Shown here: in pieces, positions 25,374-34,801 of the stretch
How positions within the stretch are numbered: position 1 is the stretch's first letter
Layout of the letters: every line of letters starts with the position of its first letter
Program-made: the position numbers and the translations under genes
NCBI GenBank assembly: GCA_002412885.1
Contig: DHVX01000048.1
Location: 151,605 to 215,604 of the forward strand
Length of the DNA: 64,000 nt
From: Bacteroidales bacterium UBA5197
Lineage (GTDB): Bacteria > Bacteroidota > Bacteroidia > Bacteroidales > Lentimicrobiaceae
Direction: 5' to 3'
The notes under the pieces: generated by a model
The model's input: only the letters and a program-made list of their open reading frames with translations
Database searches by the model: none
Told to the model about the DNA's origin: nothing

Positions 25374-26167
25374 ATTTCCTCTGTTTCATCACCATAGTTC
25401 CTTACTGAGAATGGAGCTTCTCTGTAAAACACCAGTTCATAACTGATTTCTTCACCTTCTTTCGAAGCCAGCCAGGGCATGTCCTTATGTGAATAATTAC
25501 TAATGGCAGCCGCAGATAAATCAGACAATTGCTCTATGACTTTGTCTATGACTTCTTTCTCACTGGCTTTCAATTCAGTTAAATCAGCTTTAAGCAGTGG
25601 AATGTAACGAATCTGAAGCTTATTGAAATATTGTGTTTTTATCCGCTGTATCATACCTTTTTCCATCATCTGACCAATAATGGTATCCAACTTTTGAGGT
25701 ACTGGTCCATAAGGCAACTTGCGATAATTTGCGCCGGTTAAATGCTCTTCATAAATTTCGTAATAATTAAAATCGGAGAAATAAAGCAGTTTGTTAAGTA
25801 CTGTTTCTCCGACATTTGGCTTGCCGGCACATTGTTCCAAAATATAAAGCAACACATTTTTAAACTTATCGATATTCAGGCTTGGAACAGAAATCCGGAC
25901 ATCTACATTTTTGGGATTTTCTTCGGTTTTGCTTTCAACATCATCATTTATAGTAAAATCATCAGACATAAAATCATCTATAGAAAAGCCCAGAACTACA
26001 GATAATTGCAGCAGTTCAAGAGCATCAACACTTCTGTTTCCTAGCTCTATCTGCGTTAATGATGGGCGGGAAATTTTTATACTTTTTGCCAGATCTTCCT
26101 GCGACAAACCTTTCTTTTTACGAAGTTCAGTTATCCGCTGACCAATTTGTTTTTGAGAAAGTTCCAT
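25370..26167 (-). CDS. Antitoxin with Xre-type HTH and Panacea/SocA-like (DUF4065) domain
   Basis: A 265-residue protein if it starts at 26165-26167 (MELSQKQIGQRIT). The upstream in-frame extension to 26230 is hydrophobic, AT-rich and crosses the promoter, so it is unlikely. Residues about 5-65 are an HTH_3 domain (LRKKKGLSQEDLAKSI, SRPSLTQIELGNRSV). After a linker, residues about 105-230 form a Panacea/SocA domain, with NKLLYFSDFNYYEIYEEHLTG split over VLNKLLYFSDFNYYE and GANYRKLPYGPVP. In the family the Panacea domain neutralises a partner toxin while the HTH binds DNA. The RelE-like toxin gene overlaps the 3' end. Confidence 0.85.
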   Translation of the reverse strand: MELSQKQIGQRITELRKKKGLSQEDLAKSIKISRPSLTQIELGNRSVDALELLQLSVVLGFSIDDFMSDDFTINDDVESKTEENPKNVDVRISVPSLNIDKFKNVLLYILEQCAGKPNVGETVLNKLLYFSDFNYYEIYEEHLTGANYRKLPYGPVPQKLDTIIGQMMEKGMIQRIKTQYFNKLQIRYIPLLKADLTELKASEKEVIDKVIEQLSDLSAAAISNYSHKDMPWLASKEGEEISYELVFYREAPFSVRNYGDETEEI

Positions 26168-26468
26168 ATTTATTTCAATTTTTAAGCAATTTATCGACAC
26201 AAAGATAAATATTGTTTCATTTATAAACAATTTATTGTTCTATTTTCTACAACTACATCTTAAAATTTCCAGTTGCAAAACAGGGATAGACTTGATATTA
26301 CTTCGTTTTTGCAAAAAGCTTGTTTTCTCTTAGTCAAACCCTGACTTGCAGATTTCAGGATCATCAGAAACAAAAATGAAATTTTCAAGGGTGTTGTGAA
26401 TTAACAATAATTCATGTAGGTTTGTAATCTCAATTTCAAGAAATTGTCTATCACCTCATTGTGCAGAT
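26168..26468. other. Intergenic region between the antitoxin and the small RHH-like gene
   Basis: Besides the antitoxin promoter and operator, the AT-rich remainder has no recognised feature. Confidence 0.4.
26200..26231 (-). promoter_or_regulatory. Promoter and palindromic operator of the toxin-antitoxin unit
   Basis: On the minus strand a -33 TTG (26230-26228) and a -7 box TATCTTTG (26207-26200) are separated by 20 bases. A perfect inverted repeat ATTGTTT / AAACAAT with a 7-base spacer (26211-26231) covers the -33 side of the promoter. It lies 44 bases before the antitoxin start, where an autorepressing HTH protein would bind. Confidence 0.6.
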
Positions 26469-26714
26469 ATGGCTGTAAAACGGAAGCGCAAAAACATCAG
26501 GAAGTTTAAAGCAGTTGCTTTTAAACTCACAGTTCAGCAAAAGAAAAGGGTTGATGCTTTTTGTAAAAAGTACAATACCACACCTGTAACCATGTATAAG
26601 ATTGCCATTCAGACATTTCTGTCAAAAAACGGATACGGAACCCTGCCCAAACAGCACGATCACGGCATATCATCCAATCAGATGAGCATTTTCGATGTAG
26701 TGGAAGAGCCCTGA
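26469..26714 (+). CDS. Small basic protein, possibly ribbon-helix-helix
   Basis: An 81-residue protein with a very basic N-terminus (VKRKRKNIRKFKA). A strand-helix-helix pattern follows (AVAFKLTVQQKKRVDAF, then TPVTMYKIAIQTFL), which resembles CopG/Arc ribbon-helix-helix DNA-binding domains. The tail is polar. It converges on recR with a 20-bp gap. A DNA-binding role is inference; no target is known. Confidence 0.6.
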   Translation: MAVKRKRKNIRKFKAVAFKLTVQQKKRVDAFCKKYNTTPVTMYKIAIQTFLSKNGYGTLPKQHDHGISSNQMSIFDVVEEP

Positions 26715-26734
26715 AAAGGGGATTTATTTTTTGC

Positions 26735-27343
26735 TTACCGGCTATAAGGCACACGGCCGGTTATAGATTTTCCAAGTGTAATTTCATCGGCAAACTCAAG
26801 ATCGTCGCCAATTGCAACTCCTCTGGAAATTACTGAAATTGATTTCACCTTGTCGTTTAGCCTTTTGAAAATATAAAAACCTGTTGTATCACCTTCGGTT
26901 GTGGCAGGCAGCGCAAGAATAACCTCATTGATACTTTCAACCTCAAGACGGTTTACAAGAGAATCCACATTTATTTCGCCTGGCCCTACCCCATCCATGG
27001 GCGAAATTATTCCTCCAAGCACATGGTACAATCCCTTAAACTGACCCGTGTTTTCGATGGCCATTACATCGCGGATATCTTCAACCACGCATATCACCGA
27101 AGGGTCGCGTTTGTGATCGGCACAAATCATGCAGGTATCAACATCAGAAATATTGTGGCAGCGTTTACAATATTTTACCCCGCTGCGCAGGTTAATAATT
27201 GCATTTCCAAGCAATTGCGATTTTGTGATATCCTGCTTCAGCAGATGCAAAGCAAGCCTAACAGCTGTTCGCCTTCCTATACCGGGAAGTTTGCCAAGTT
27301 CAATTACTGCTTCTTCGAGCAAGCGCGATGAATATGTGTTCAT
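26735..27343 (-). CDS. recR: Recombination mediator protein RecR
   Basis: A 202-residue protein of normal length. The N-terminal helix-hairpin-helix has LGKLPGIGRRTAVRLALHLL. The four-Cys zinc site is CKRCHNIS with CMIC, and the Toprim domain follows with VICVVEDIRDVMAIE and LHVLGG-type YHVLGGIISPMDGVGP. With RecF and RecO it loads RecA at single-strand gaps. It is transcribed away from the MORN-repeat gene. Confidence 0.97.
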   Translation of the reverse strand: MNTYSSRLLEEAVIELGKLPGIGRRTAVRLALHLLKQDITKSQLLGNAIINLRSGVKYCKRCHNISDVDTCMICADHKRDPSVICVVEDIRDVMAIENTGQFKGLYHVLGGIISPMDGVGPGEINVDSLVNRLEVESINEVILALPATTEGDTTGFYIFKRLNDKVKSISVISRGVAIGDDLEFADEITLGKSITGRVPYSR

Positions 27344-27378
27344 AAATCTGTGGTGCGTAACTGTCCTGAATTTTTAGT

Positions 27379-27398
27379 TACTTTTGCAGACAAATTTA
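27379..27398. promoter_or_regulatory. Back-to-back -7 boxes for recR and the MORN-repeat gene
   Basis: TACTTTTG on the plus strand (27379-27386) faces the MORN gene and TAAATTTG on the minus strand (27398-27391) faces recR. Both match TAnnTTTG, but the -33 elements are unclear. Confidence 0.3.
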
Positions 27399-27459
27399 CA
27401 AAACTATTGCTTTGCCATGCCTTATTATTGTAAGGCTTTGATTTAAAGTCTATTACCAA

Positions 27460-28212
27460 ATGAAACCAATTCGACTAACTATACTTTTCTCTTTAACACT
27501 GATAATTTCTCTGCTTTCAGGAAATTATAGCCATGCGCAGTCAGCCATCCTGAATCAAACCGACAGTCAGGGACTGAAACAAGGGAAATGGAATAAAACC
27601 GATGCCAGCGGACGACTGATTTATCAGGGCGAATTTATTGATGATAAGCCGGTTGGAAAATTTGTGTATTACGATTCCACCGCGAAAATCAAGGCCATCA
27701 GTGAATTTTCGGAGAATGGAACCCGGGCCTATGCCACTACTTTTAACAGAATGGGCAAAAAGAGCTCTGAAGGACTGTATCTTAACGAAAAACGTGAAGG
27801 AAACTGGAAGTTTTATAACGAAGATGAAATTCTGATTTCGGAAGAAAATTATGAAAACGGCATTGCCTCAGGCATCTGGAAAAACTACTACCAGAATGGC
27901 AATCTGCTTGAAGAAATTACTTATAAAAACGGAAAGAAGGACGGACCCTGGAAGCAATATTTCTATGATGGTCCCGAAAAACTGCGGGCGACATATAGAA
28001 ATGACAAACTTGAAGGATTGGCCACTTTTTTTCACCCAAACGGCAGGGTTATGATTTCAGGGCCATATGTCAACAATTTTAAGGATGGCGTGTGGATGCA
28101 CCTGAATGACAAAGGTGTAGCCGAGAAAAAAGAAGTATGGTCAAATGGTTTTCTGGTAGTCGAAGAATATTACGACAAAGCCAGAGAAAGAATGGTAAAG
28201 GAAGAGAAATAA
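27460..28212 (+). CDS. Exported MORN-repeat protein
   Basis: A 250-residue protein with a signal peptide (residues 1-26, cleavage near SHAQ). The rest is built of MORN-like repeats with G-x-W/F and YY-x-NG patterns: GKWNKTDASGRLIYQGEF, GNWKFYNEDEILISEENY, GIWKNYYQNGNLLEEITY and GPWKQYFYDGPEKLRATY. Databases often call such proteins YwqK-family antitoxins, but nothing here supports a toxin partner. MORN repeats form an extended beta sheet that may bind lipid or protein. The likely location is periplasm or surface. Confidence 0.88.
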   Translation: MKPIRLTILFSLTLIISLLSGNYSHAQSAILNQTDSQGLKQGKWNKTDASGRLIYQGEFIDDKPVGKFVYYDSTAKIKAISEFSENGTRAYATTFNRMGKKSSEGLYLNEKREGNWKFYNEDEILISEENYENGIASGIWKNYYQNGNLLEEITYKNGKKDGPWKQYFYDGPEKLRATYRNDKLEGLATFFHPNGRVMISGPYVNNFKDGVWMHLNDKGVAEKKEVWSNGFLVVEEYYDKARERMVKEEK

Positions 28213-28239
28213 AGCAGGATTCCAATCATTTTATTTTGC

Positions 28240-30213
28240 TTAATTGACTTCTGCTGTCTTTTTGGAAAACACAATTTTCTCATTGCCCTTTTTCACAATC
28301 TCATTAAAGTAAAACCTGATTTTAGAAAAATCAGTTGCTGCATACACTGCTTTTGCAAAATTATATTCGAAGCTAACCTTTATGTTGCCTTCTTCGGCAG
28401 TTGCGCTGTAACTCATAGTAAATAAAGGATCTTTGATTGTTTGTTCCATTGGCAGATTTTCAATCTGATATCCTGCAGGAATTTCAATGGTTGAAACAAA
28501 AACCCTGTTTTTCGGGTAAGTCATATCAATGGGATATGTACGCTCCTTTTGTTTTAAAGGATTATCAGAAATTACTTCATTCAGGAAAGGTGATACATAC
28601 ATCTTCTCATTTACGATCAATGGTTCAACAGTTTGTTTGTAGGAAAGAATATATGGTTTATCCACAAGCAATTGATTCTCAACCACAATTGAATTCTCAA
28701 CAATAGACTTATCTTTAGTTTCAATTAATTTCTTGATAGTTTCAATCTTGTCGGTATAGTTGTTTCGATAATACAAAGCATCATATTCAGTAGCCGCTAT
28801 TGAAATATCTGCCTGTGCGGCACCATCAGCCGGTTCATCAATATGTATGACTGTTTTTATTTGTGAAGGAAACATACATTCCAGCCCAACCCAATCGACT
28901 TTGCCTTCTTTTATTACCAGGCCTTTATCATTTATACAATTTGATGGAATCCTGTTGTTCAGCGCCAATACCTCAGTTGCATCCGACAAAAACGTTTCGC
29001 CATCAACTGTTGCCAGGATAATTACATAGTTGAAGAAATGCGCATACGGATAGTTATATTTTACTTTCCCGTGATCACGTGTACTGATTATTACCGGCTT
29101 TGCATCAATTCCCAGAGCATTGAGCAATCCGATTGTAAACAGATTGATATCAGCGCTGTTGCCGTTTTTTTCAGCCATAAATTTGTTTGGCGATTTGGAA
29201 GCATATTTCCCATTATATGTATTCCAATTATAATTTCTTTTTACGTAATCGAGCACAAAATCAAACTTTTCCTTTTCAGTTTTTAAACCGGAACTTTCAG
29301 CGCCCAATAATTTTGGAGCTAGTTTCGTAGTTTTTTTGATATACTTGCCAAAATCTTCATGTTTCAGCAATTCTTTAATCATTTCCTCCCAGGTTGTTAA
29401 TATATCCATACTAACTCCATTCGGATAATTAATTTTGGCCAGCTGAAAATCAAGTTTGACGATATAATCGTTTATCGAAGTCAAAAACTCTTCACTGCTG
29501 AAAGCAGGCATATTTTTCATTATATATTTATGCACCATATTCTTATACGAAACTCCGCCAAATTGGTTTTCTAAGCCATCTTCTACCTTGGAAGTCTGAG
29601 TATCAAATCTGTTTGCGCCCTGCAACAACCAGGTGTATTCATAAAATGGGATCATTTTCACTTCATATTCGCTGTAAACAACCGGAATTCTCCATTGAAA
29701 CTCCCAATCTCGAAGGTTAAAGGTATATTGTGAGCTGATTTTATATTTGTACTCTATAACAGAACCTTCTTTAACATTCGGCATAGCAAACTTTTTCAGA
29801 TTCCATGAATTGTTCAGCTTTTCATCATAAGTTTCGGAAACATTAAAACGGGTACTTACCAAATGTCCGTTCTCAAAGTTATAAGTAAACGCTTCAATAT
29901 CATATACTTTTTCGAAAACACCACCTTCCTGATAATATGGGATTTCAACCTGAGCCCATTTGATGCCGGATTCAGCCAAAATCTTAACCCTTGTCGTTCT
30001 TTCAAAGATCACTTCGAACGAATTGTCTGAACGGATAAAATATGATTTCCCAAAATCGAACAGAACAACAGCTTCCGCATTTTTATCAGGGGCATACTGT
30101 GTGAGTTCAATTTCGTCTTTGCCGACTTTTTTAAACTCTTTCGAGAAGTTCTGAGCCTGAGCTGAAAGTACTGAAAGCACAAGAACGACAAATGTGAGTT
30201 GTATTTTATTCAT
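28240..30213 (-). CDS. DUF3857 protein with a degenerate transglutaminase domain
   Basis: A 657-residue exported protein starting at MNKIQLTF (30211-30213), which gives a clean signal peptide ending near AQAQN; the frame is open to 30264. The N-terminal half is DUF3857 (LRDWEFQWRIPVVYSEYEV). The transglutaminase-like core has NGNSADINLF, where Ser353 replaces the catalytic Cys, and FFNYVII, where Tyr396 replaces the His; an Asp remains in FLSDATE. It follows the paralogous gene by 10 bp, so the two are an operon. It is probably periplasmic and non-catalytic. The Ser form recurs in many Bacteroidota relatives, as far as I recall. Confidence 0.85.
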   Translation of the reverse strand: MNKIQLTFVVLVLSVLSAQAQNFSKEFKKVGKDEIELTQYAPDKNAEAVVLFDFGKSYFIRSDNSFEVIFERTTRVKILAESGIKWAQVEIPYYQEGGVFEKVYDIEAFTYNFENGHLVSTRFNVSETYDEKLNNSWNLKKFAMPNVKEGSVIEYKYKISSQYTFNLRDWEFQWRIPVVYSEYEVKMIPFYEYTWLLQGANRFDTQTSKVEDGLENQFGGVSYKNMVHKYIMKNMPAFSSEEFLTSINDYIVKLDFQLAKINYPNGVSMDILTTWEEMIKELLKHEDFGKYIKKTTKLAPKLLGAESSGLKTEKEKFDFVLDYVKRNYNWNTYNGKYASKSPNKFMAEKNGNSADINLFTIGLLNALGIDAKPVIISTRDHGKVKYNYPYAHFFNYVIILATVDGETFLSDATEVLALNNRIPSNCINDKGLVIKEGKVDWVGLECMFPSQIKTVIHIDEPADGAAQADISIAATEYDALYYRNNYTDKIETIKKLIETKDKSIVENSIVVENQLLVDKPYILSYKQTVEPLIVNEKMYVSPFLNEVISDNPLKQKERTYPIDMTYPKNRVFVSTIEIPAGYQIENLPMEQTIKDPLFTMSYSATAEEGNIKVSFEYNFAKAVYAATDFSKIRFYFNEIVKKGNEKIVFSKKTAEVN

Positions 30214-30223
30214 TGTCAAAGGT

Positions 30224-32071
30224 TTATTTAATAAATGAAAAATGTGTTTTAGTCTCGGTTGCAACTATCTGATCGTAGAATCTGTAAAAGTCCTCGTATT
30301 CTGAAACAGGATATTTCCCTGCATAAACCATCATGCTTTTGATTACAATTAACTTTCCGTCTTCTTCATAAACATCAAAGTTGTATTGTCCGAATTTACC
30401 TGAAACAGCTTTATTGTCAACGCTTTTGCTAAATTTATAACCAGTCGGAATCTGATAAATGACAGTGTCCATCCTGTAAATCGGATAATCAATCTGAACA
30501 GGCAGTTTTCTGTCCTGTGGTTTCGCCAGATGCAGCAAAGGGAAAGCAATATTTCCCAGCAGAATATCATTGCCGTAATGTTTATAGATTTGCTGTGAAA
30601 CTGCATGATAGGACAACTCAATTTTCAGAGAATCTCTGTTTTGTTTTGTAATTTGATAATCAATGAGTTGAAGTCCATCTTCAATCAGAAAATTACGTAC
30701 AATTCTTGCCTTTTCGGAGGTGCTGTAACCCTTTTCTATTTGAAGCAATGTTTCGAATAAATCGCCTTTGTAAATACCTCGGAAATTCACTTTTGCTTCC
30801 CTGAGATTATATTCAACTTCAATCCGGCGGGTTTCAAGAACATCCATAGGTTGCAATGCCGGAATGCTGGCAAAATGACTGTTATTGAGGTCAATTATCA
30901 GCGCATCTCTGTTTTGAATAAAAGTGCCTGAGTAATTAAACGGGCCATCGCTCGTGCAATCCAGCCATAAATTTTCATCCTTCAATGGAATAAAGAGAAT
31001 TACATGGTTAAATTGTTGCGAAGGAAAATCCCTGTTGATCGTTTTAACCGGACTCCCTGCCTGCACTTTGGTGTAATATGATTTGATGCCGACAAAATCC
31101 ATCACTGATTTGAAGTAATTGGTCAGGGCTTTGCAATCTCCGTATTTATTTTGCGAAACATACGCAGCAGGATAAGGCTTTAATCCGCCGGTACCGATTG
31201 TTATATTGATATACCGGGTTTCATCCTGCAGGTAGTGATATAATGTTTTAATTTTTTCCCTTTCATCCTTGCTGTCTTTTATAAGCGAAATAATTTTATT
31301 TTTCTCGCCTTCCGGTATAACATTCAATCCGGTTAATAAATTATTCTGCCAGTTTCCGTATGAAATCCAGTCATTTAAGGAGCCCTTTACTCCAAAACTG
31401 AATTGTTCGGGCGTAATTACTACACATGGGAATAAATCATCCAACGCAGGAGACAATACTTCAGGTTTTATCAAATCAACATAACTCGCCTGCCACTGAT
31501 AAACTACCTTGTTATTGGCTGTATCAATTGCAGGATCCTTTACAAATTTGTTTAAATATGAGATATTATAGTTCAAAGGAGCGGTAACTTTAAGTCGGGC
31601 ATTTAGTGTGGGGACTTTTTCATTGATAATGGGAATCCAGTAATCTATGTACAGAAATTCCTGTTGCTGAATCTGATAAGAATAGATAATTGAATAGGGA
31701 TACGAATTATGCTTTAGTGTAAACTCTTTTACGAAATCATCTTCATAGAAAGAAAAGTCAGCAATTAAGCTTCTTTCTGTGATTTCACTTTTCTTTAATT
31801 TCTTGACTATTGTCCCATATGAATCTTTAATCATTGCTTCAATATTGCTGGCCTTGTTAAGCTTTGAAAAGGGGACTGAAATTTTGGTGTATTTCTCGCC
31901 AGCTCTGTTGTTGATTTTGATTTCAAAATAATATGACTTAGTCAACTTATTATTGTCTATCTCAACCGATGTTTCCTGAAAAACAAGTTCGGCATCAGAA
32001 TCCTGCGCTGCAGATGTCAGTTGAAAAAATATAAAAATCAATACCAAATATCCGAATAGCAGTCTGATCAT
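30224..32071 (-). CDS. DUF3857 protein with an intact transglutaminase-like triad
   Basis: A 615-residue exported protein with a signal peptide ending near TSAAQ. DUF3857 occupies roughly residues 50-220 (SYPYSIIYSYQIQQQEFLY). The transglutaminase core retains the triad: C313 in YGDCKALTNYF, H356 in QQFNHVILF and D371 in LWLDCTSDG. Such domains cleave or cross-link peptides; the substrate is unknown. It is the first gene of a pair with the degenerate paralogue 10 bp downstream. Confidence 0.87.
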   Translation of the reverse strand: MIRLLFGYLVLIFIFFQLTSAAQDSDAELVFQETSVEIDNNKLTKSYYFEIKINNRAGEKYTKISVPFSKLNKASNIEAMIKDSYGTIVKKLKKSEITERSLIADFSFYEDDFVKEFTLKHNSYPYSIIYSYQIQQQEFLYIDYWIPIINEKVPTLNARLKVTAPLNYNISYLNKFVKDPAIDTANNKVVYQWQASYVDLIKPEVLSPALDDLFPCVVITPEQFSFGVKGSLNDWISYGNWQNNLLTGLNVIPEGEKNKIISLIKDSKDEREKIKTLYHYLQDETRYINITIGTGGLKPYPAAYVSQNKYGDCKALTNYFKSVMDFVGIKSYYTKVQAGSPVKTINRDFPSQQFNHVILFIPLKDENLWLDCTSDGPFNYSGTFIQNRDALIIDLNNSHFASIPALQPMDVLETRRIEVEYNLREAKVNFRGIYKGDLFETLLQIEKGYSTSEKARIVRNFLIEDGLQLIDYQITKQNRDSLKIELSYHAVSQQIYKHYGNDILLGNIAFPLLHLAKPQDRKLPVQIDYPIYRMDTVIYQIPTGYKFSKSVDNKAVSGKFGQYNFDVYEEDGKLIVIKSMMVYAGKYPVSEYEDFYRFYDQIVATETKTHFSFIK

Positions 32072-32325
32072 TTTATGTAGTTTATTTCATTCAACTAAAC
32101 CTGAAGTTTAATGCCAAATGCAGGCAGACATTCGAAAGTGAATTGCTTCGGTTTATTCTAAATTGGCTTCAAATGTAGGAACTTTACAACAATAATAAAT
32201 ACACAGACAGTTTTTTCGACAGAAAGACATTCAGTATAAAACTCAGAATAAAAATCCCGCCTGAACGCTAAACAGGCATAAAGGCATCAAAATACATTTT
32301 TGGGAAAGCCAATCAGAGAAGGTGA

Positions 32326-33519
32326 CTATATATTTCCGGCACTTAATGGCAAAGAAACATAAAAAACAGTACCAACACCGACAGTACTTTCAGCGCGGAT
32401 TTTTCCATTATGCTTTTCAACAAACTCTTTCGAAAGTATTAGTCCTAAACCTGTACCTTTCTCTTTTTGAGTGCCTTGAGTTGAATAAGACTCACTGATG
32501 CTGAATAATTTATCCAGTCTCTCTTTTTTAATTCCGACTCCGGTATCAGCTACAGAAATAACTATTTCATTCTCTTTAATGACAGTTGTAATGGTAATCT
32601 TTCCGCCTGGATTTGTAAATTTTATAGCATTCGAAATCAGATTTCTGAGCACACTGCCAATCATTCTCCTATCGGCATTGATATTCACTCCGGCATCATT
32701 TTCATTTACAATCTTGATAAACTTTTGCTCAGCATTACCATTGAATAATAGTACTACCTCGTTGAGAACTGAATTTAATTCAAAATTTTCAGGATTGAAC
32801 GCCATTCTTCCTGATTGTGATTGAGACCATTCCAGAAGGTTAGCAAGCAAGTTTATGGCCCTGTTGGTTGATAACAGTATAATGCCGGCAAATTCTTTTA
32901 TCTTCTCATAGTCTCTATCTTCGACCAATTCTATCAGAAGTTCACTAAAGCCTTTAATAGAATTTACAGGACTTTTCATATCATGTGCAATAATTGAAAA
33001 GAACTTGTCCTTTTCGGCATTTAGCTTCTTAAGTTCCTGATTTTGAGATAAAATAAGCTGTTCTGCTTTTTTACGTTCAGTAATATCGTTCAAAGTACCT
33101 GTCCATATTATATCCTTATTCTCCAGCATCCTGGGAATGGATTCAAATTTGGTCCAGATCAGTTCATCCTTTTTAATCATACGACATTCCCATGAGAAGG
33201 GCGTTAAATTAAGATTGGCTTCAACATTCAATCTTACAAATTCTGCTCTGTCTTCTTCATATATAAGTTCATTAATAATGCCTGGATTAGATTCAAATTC
33301 ATGCATTTGTATATCCAGTATTTCACTGAAACGTTCGTTAACAAATTCAACTACATAAGGTGCATTTGCAGTACTGGCCCAATTTTCTTCAAATAATGAT
33401 TTCTCATTAAAGACCCGCAAACGGTATATTCCAGAAGGCAATGCATTCGCCAGATCAGCATATAATTTGCGTTCCTGATTTAATTCTTCAGCAATCTTTA
33501 TCAGATTTTCTTCATTCAT
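32326..33519 (-). CDS. PAS-domain sensor histidine kinase (soluble)
   Basis: A 397-residue kinase with no transmembrane segment. Residues about 25-150 form a PAS/PAC sensor ending WTGTLNDITERKKAE. HisKA has the phosphoacceptor His in FFSIIAHDMKSPVNS. The ATPase domain shows NLISNAIKFT (N box), VADTGVGI (G1) and GTGLGLILSKEFVE (G2). No response regulator is adjacent; the orphan regulator at 18833 is one candidate partner, without direct evidence. Confidence 0.93.
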   Translation of the reverse strand: MNEENLIKIAEELNQERKLYADLANALPSGIYRLRVFNEKSLFEENWASTANAPYVVEFVNERFSEILDIQMHEFESNPGIINELIYEEDRAEFVRLNVEANLNLTPFSWECRMIKKDELIWTKFESIPRMLENKDIIWTGTLNDITERKKAEQLILSQNQELKKLNAEKDKFFSIIAHDMKSPVNSIKGFSELLIELVEDRDYEKIKEFAGIILLSTNRAINLLANLLEWSQSQSGRMAFNPENFELNSVLNEVVLLFNGNAEQKFIKIVNENDAGVNINADRRMIGSVLRNLISNAIKFTNPGGKITITTVIKENEIVISVADTGVGIKKERLDKLFSISESYSTQGTQKEKGTGLGLILSKEFVEKHNGKIRAESTVGVGTVFYVSLPLSAGNI

Positions 33520-33868
33520 TCGCTTTAAAATATCAAGATTTCATTGATAAATATTCGTGAGTTCTCTGAAAGAAAAATAGCAATCAGAAGTATATTTTAA
33601 TCCTTTTTGCCAATGGTGTCCAGCCGACATAATTAAATTTTAATTACTGATCAAAAATAGCATAATTCAGGTTGCTTATACTTTTAAAATGAAATAATTT
33701 ATGAACATTGATTTTGCCAATGAGAAAATTATCTGTTTTTTTTCGAAATCATACTTTACGATATAAAATAATATAACTCATCACAGCCACTATATTACTG
33801 ATTAAAAGACCTTTACCAGACCTTTAATCAGCCATTTCTTTACATATAAATTCGCGAATCGTTTTGGC
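33520..33868. other. AT-rich intergenic region, no feature recognised
   Basis: A 349-bp gap between two minus-strand genes. No coding frame, terminator hairpin or repeat shared with the rest of the window was seen. Confidence 0.4.
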
Positions 33869-34756
33869 TCATTTTACTCCTGCTTTCCCTTTCAGCATCA
33901 TCAGTGCCACCCCTGCAATAGTCACCAATCCGCCTGCTATCTGAATGTGGGTTGGCAGGCTGCCAAACATCATCAGTGCGCCCAACAGCACAAAAAGTCC
34001 GGTGGTGCTTTGTACGATAGCCGCTTTTGAAGCGGGGATGTATCGCAAAGCAGAATATTGAAAATTGGAAGTAAGAAATGGCCCGACAAACGATCCGGCA
34101 ATGATATTCAGAAAAGCCGATCGGGGGATAATTATAGAATCATTCGTAATTAGAGTAAAAACTACGGCAACCAGAAGCAGAAAAACTGCCCGGTTGAGCG
34201 CCAGCACCACAGGACTGATTTCACGGATATGTTTTTTTACCAGCAGGGTGCGAATTGCATAAAATGTGGTAGAAACCAACATGAGCCCGGCGGTAGCTGT
34301 CATAAATCCGCTGAGTCCTGCATCGCGGAAGCTGATAATAAATGCACCGGTAAGAATAAGCAGAGCTCCGGTTCCTGTTTTGATGGTAAACCGCTCCGAA
34401 AGTATCCAGACACCCAATAAAGTAACAAAAAGGTATTCCAGATTTCGCAGGAACGAAGGTACTGTTGGATTGTCGGTGATTTTAATGGCTGCATAAAAGC
34501 TAACAGTTGCTACAACTTCAAAAACTCCGATCAGCAAAAGCGAACGGTAATCAGCCCGGGTAAATTTTGCAATGCTGAAACCTCCTTTCGGATGTGCAGA
34601 CATCATTCCATTCCACAAAATGGCAATCAGAAACCACCAGAATCCAAACTGAGCGAGGCTTACCTCATTGAGTGCAGCTTTGCTGAAAAGGTAAACAAGT
34701 GAGCCGCAGATGGTAGCAATCAGTGCGTATAGAAATCCGCGTGTGTTGGCAGGCAT
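33869..34756 (-). CDS. EamA-family (DMT) transporter
   Basis: A 295-residue inner-membrane protein with about ten helices arranged as two five-helix EamA repeats. The first begins GFLYALIATICGSLVYLFSKAAL and the second near GLMLVSTTFYAIRTLLV. ALRYIPASKAAIVQSTTGLFVLLG is the typical second-repeat segment. Members export metabolites or carry small molecules; the substrate is unknown. It lies 45 bp after the NadR-like kinase gene and may share its transcript. Confidence 0.88.
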   Translation of the reverse strand: MPANTRGFLYALIATICGSLVYLFSKAALNEVSLAQFGFWWFLIAILWNGMMSAHPKGGFSIAKFTRADYRSLLLIGVFEVVATVSFYAAIKITDNPTVPSFLRNLEYLFVTLLGVWILSERFTIKTGTGALLILTGAFIISFRDAGLSGFMTATAGLMLVSTTFYAIRTLLVKKHIREISPVVLALNRAVFLLLVAVVFTLITNDSIIIPRSAFLNIIAGSFVGPFLTSNFQYSALRYIPASKAAIVQSTTGLFVLLGALMMFGSLPTHIQIAGGLVTIAGVALMMLKGKAGVK

Positions 34757-34801
34757 GGGCAGAAAGTTGAAATCTGTATTACTTTATGTGATAACCTCGA
34801 A

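Noticed and set aside
27460..28212. YwqK-family antitoxin call
   Set aside because: Only MORN repeats and a signal peptide are visible and there is no toxin gene beside it.
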